A stretch of DNA of 5,039 bases from assembly GCA_021323555.1 (NCBI GenBank), contig JAJONP010000143.1:1-5039 (forward strand), read 5' to 3'. This stretch comes from Gammaproteobacteria bacterium (GTDB lineage Bacteria > Pseudomonadota > Gammaproteobacteria > DSM-16500). Of the stretch, positions 4,631 through 5,039 are shown piece after piece (within the stretch, counting starts at the first letter, position 1; every line of letters starts with the position of its first letter). The notes beneath the pieces were generated by a model, which did no database searches, had not been told where the DNA came from, and saw nothing but the letters and a program-made list of their open reading frames with translations. Position numbers and translations under genes: made by a program.

Positions 4631-4667
4631 TTGCAGAGTCGCATGGCTATGCAATGCAACTCTGCAA
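4631..4667. repeat. 9-bp perfect inverted repeat with nested hairpin
   Basis: TTGCAGAGT (4631-4639) and ACTCTGCAA (4659-4667) enclose GCAT (4641-4644) paired with ATGC (4649-4652). No T-run follows on either strand, so it is not a plain terminator. It closes the run of strong inverted repeats that begins at 4213. Confidence 0.5.
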
Positions 4668-4674
4668 CGACTTC

Positions 4675-4761
4675 TTAAATTGTAAAAAAATAATCCTTTA
4701 TAGGAAATGTACGAGAGAAGCCAACTGAACAATATAAAAGTTTTGACAGGCTAGCAGGCAT
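4675..4761 (-). CDS. candidate 28-residue peptide with a good ribosome binding site
   Basis: A short minus-strand frame begins ATG (4759-4761) with AAGGAG (complement of 4771-4776) 9 nt upstream and ends TAA at 4675-4677. The peptide starts MPASLSKLLYCSVG and is moderately hydrophobic. I do not recognise it. It lies 185 bp past the end of the minus-strand intron. The site may be chance or the stub of a lost gene. Confidence 0.2.
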   Translation of the reverse strand: MPASLSKLLYCSVGFSRTFPIKDYFFTI

Positions 4762-4946
4762 CCTTTTAGACTCCTTAACTTGCAGTGAAATGGCTTTGAG
4801 AGGACAGGGTTGGGTGTGATAATTTTAATCAAAGAAACTTGAAGACCCATTCTTTTTTGTTAAAAAAGTGAGCTATTAAAACGCCGATATGAAATCTTGA
4901 GATTTTATAATTTGATCATTATTTTGACTGTTCTAAGTATTTTTTG
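4676..4946. other. gene-poor stretch flanking the right-hand intron
   Basis: Apart from the 28-codon frame I see no supported gene. The part from 4741 to 4850 is GC-richer than its surroundings (around GAGAGGACAGGGTTGGGTG) and may be a remnant of a gene or insertion element I cannot name. From 4850 to 4946 the DNA is AT-rich, with a T6-GTT-A6 repeat near 4852. Confidence 0.3.
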
Positions 4947-5039
4947 ATCGGATAAGAGAGCAACATTACTGCTGCTCCCTCTCCTAAGAACGCAGCTTAC
5001 TAGTTTCCACGTACTACGCTCAAGCCTTTATAAAGCTAG
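4947..5039 (-). mobile_element. 3' end of a group II intron (domains V and VI), continuing beyond the window
   Basis: Read on the minus strand, 5021 to 4988 is a 34-nt domain V of canonical layout: a 9-bp lower stem (GAGCGTAGT with GCTGCGTTC, including the AGC triad), a 2-nt bulge AA, a 5-bp upper arm and a GAAA loop (5007-5004). Domain VI follows (about 4984-4951): TTAGG, a long purine-rich stem that pairs over at least 12 bp around GTAA, then TTATCCGAT. The RNA end is therefore near 4947 and the downstream exon starts near 4946. The upper arm of domain V has two mismatches (5011 with 5001 and 5010 with 5002), which suggests a decaying or inactive copy. The intron body and its reverse transcriptase would lie to the right of the window. 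Orientation is opposite to the remnant at 3518-4000. Confidence 0.85.

Noticed and set aside
4600..4728. 42-codon plus-strand frame starting MRSFFISCDTI
   Set aside because: It has no ribosome binding site, comes just after a plus-strand terminator, and is short enough to be chance.

Overview
The left two thirds of the window (about 1-3370) is AT-rich and carries a plasmid-type maintenance block, all on the minus strand. In transcription order it holds a ParA-type partition ATPase (2303-3280), a winged-helix protein full of short repeats (1600-2277) whose C-terminal half is cut off by a frameshift (remainder at 1041-1622), a small lysine-rich protein with a ribbon-helix-helix look (660-935), and an unrecognised 85-residue protein (242-499). 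The block ends at a good terminator (193-217). At the left edge, the last 36 codons of a plus-strand gene converge on the same terminator. The repeat-rich winged-helix protein with a C-terminal 'FxMGxLR' region reminds me of plasmid and island proteins of Legionella and relatives. That points to a gammaproteobacterium of the Legionellales type, but it is recollection and not a search result.

The right third (about 3370-5039) is mostly non-coding and looks like a graveyard of mobile DNA. At 3518-4000 a plus-strand group II intron remnant has a structured ribozyme-like 5' part and then the first ~50 codons of the intron reverse transcriptase, broken by stops and a frameshift. At 4947-5039, on the opposite strand, is the 3' end of a second group II intron: a 34-nt domain V with GAAA loop, a domain VI hairpin and a typical 3' end. 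The rest of that intron lies beyond the right edge.

Between the two introns (4040-4700) is a stretch I cannot assign. It is unusually dense in inverted repeats: a 45-bp near-palindrome followed by a T-run, competing hairpins around a terminator, a 9-bp nested hairpin, repeated GGTGCGT words, and a pair of opposed DnaA-box-like sequences inside a 7-bp inverted repeat.

The most interesting observation is in the winged-helix gene. The word TTAGTAA occurs 13 times (minus strand) in three clusters, mostly 11-13 bp apart. The same DNA word is read in two different frames (8 times as Ile-Ser-Asn/Lys, 5 times as Leu-Val). This suggests that the DNA repeat itself is conserved, as expected of iterons or a centromere placed inside a gene. 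The frameshift falls exactly in one of these repeat spacers.
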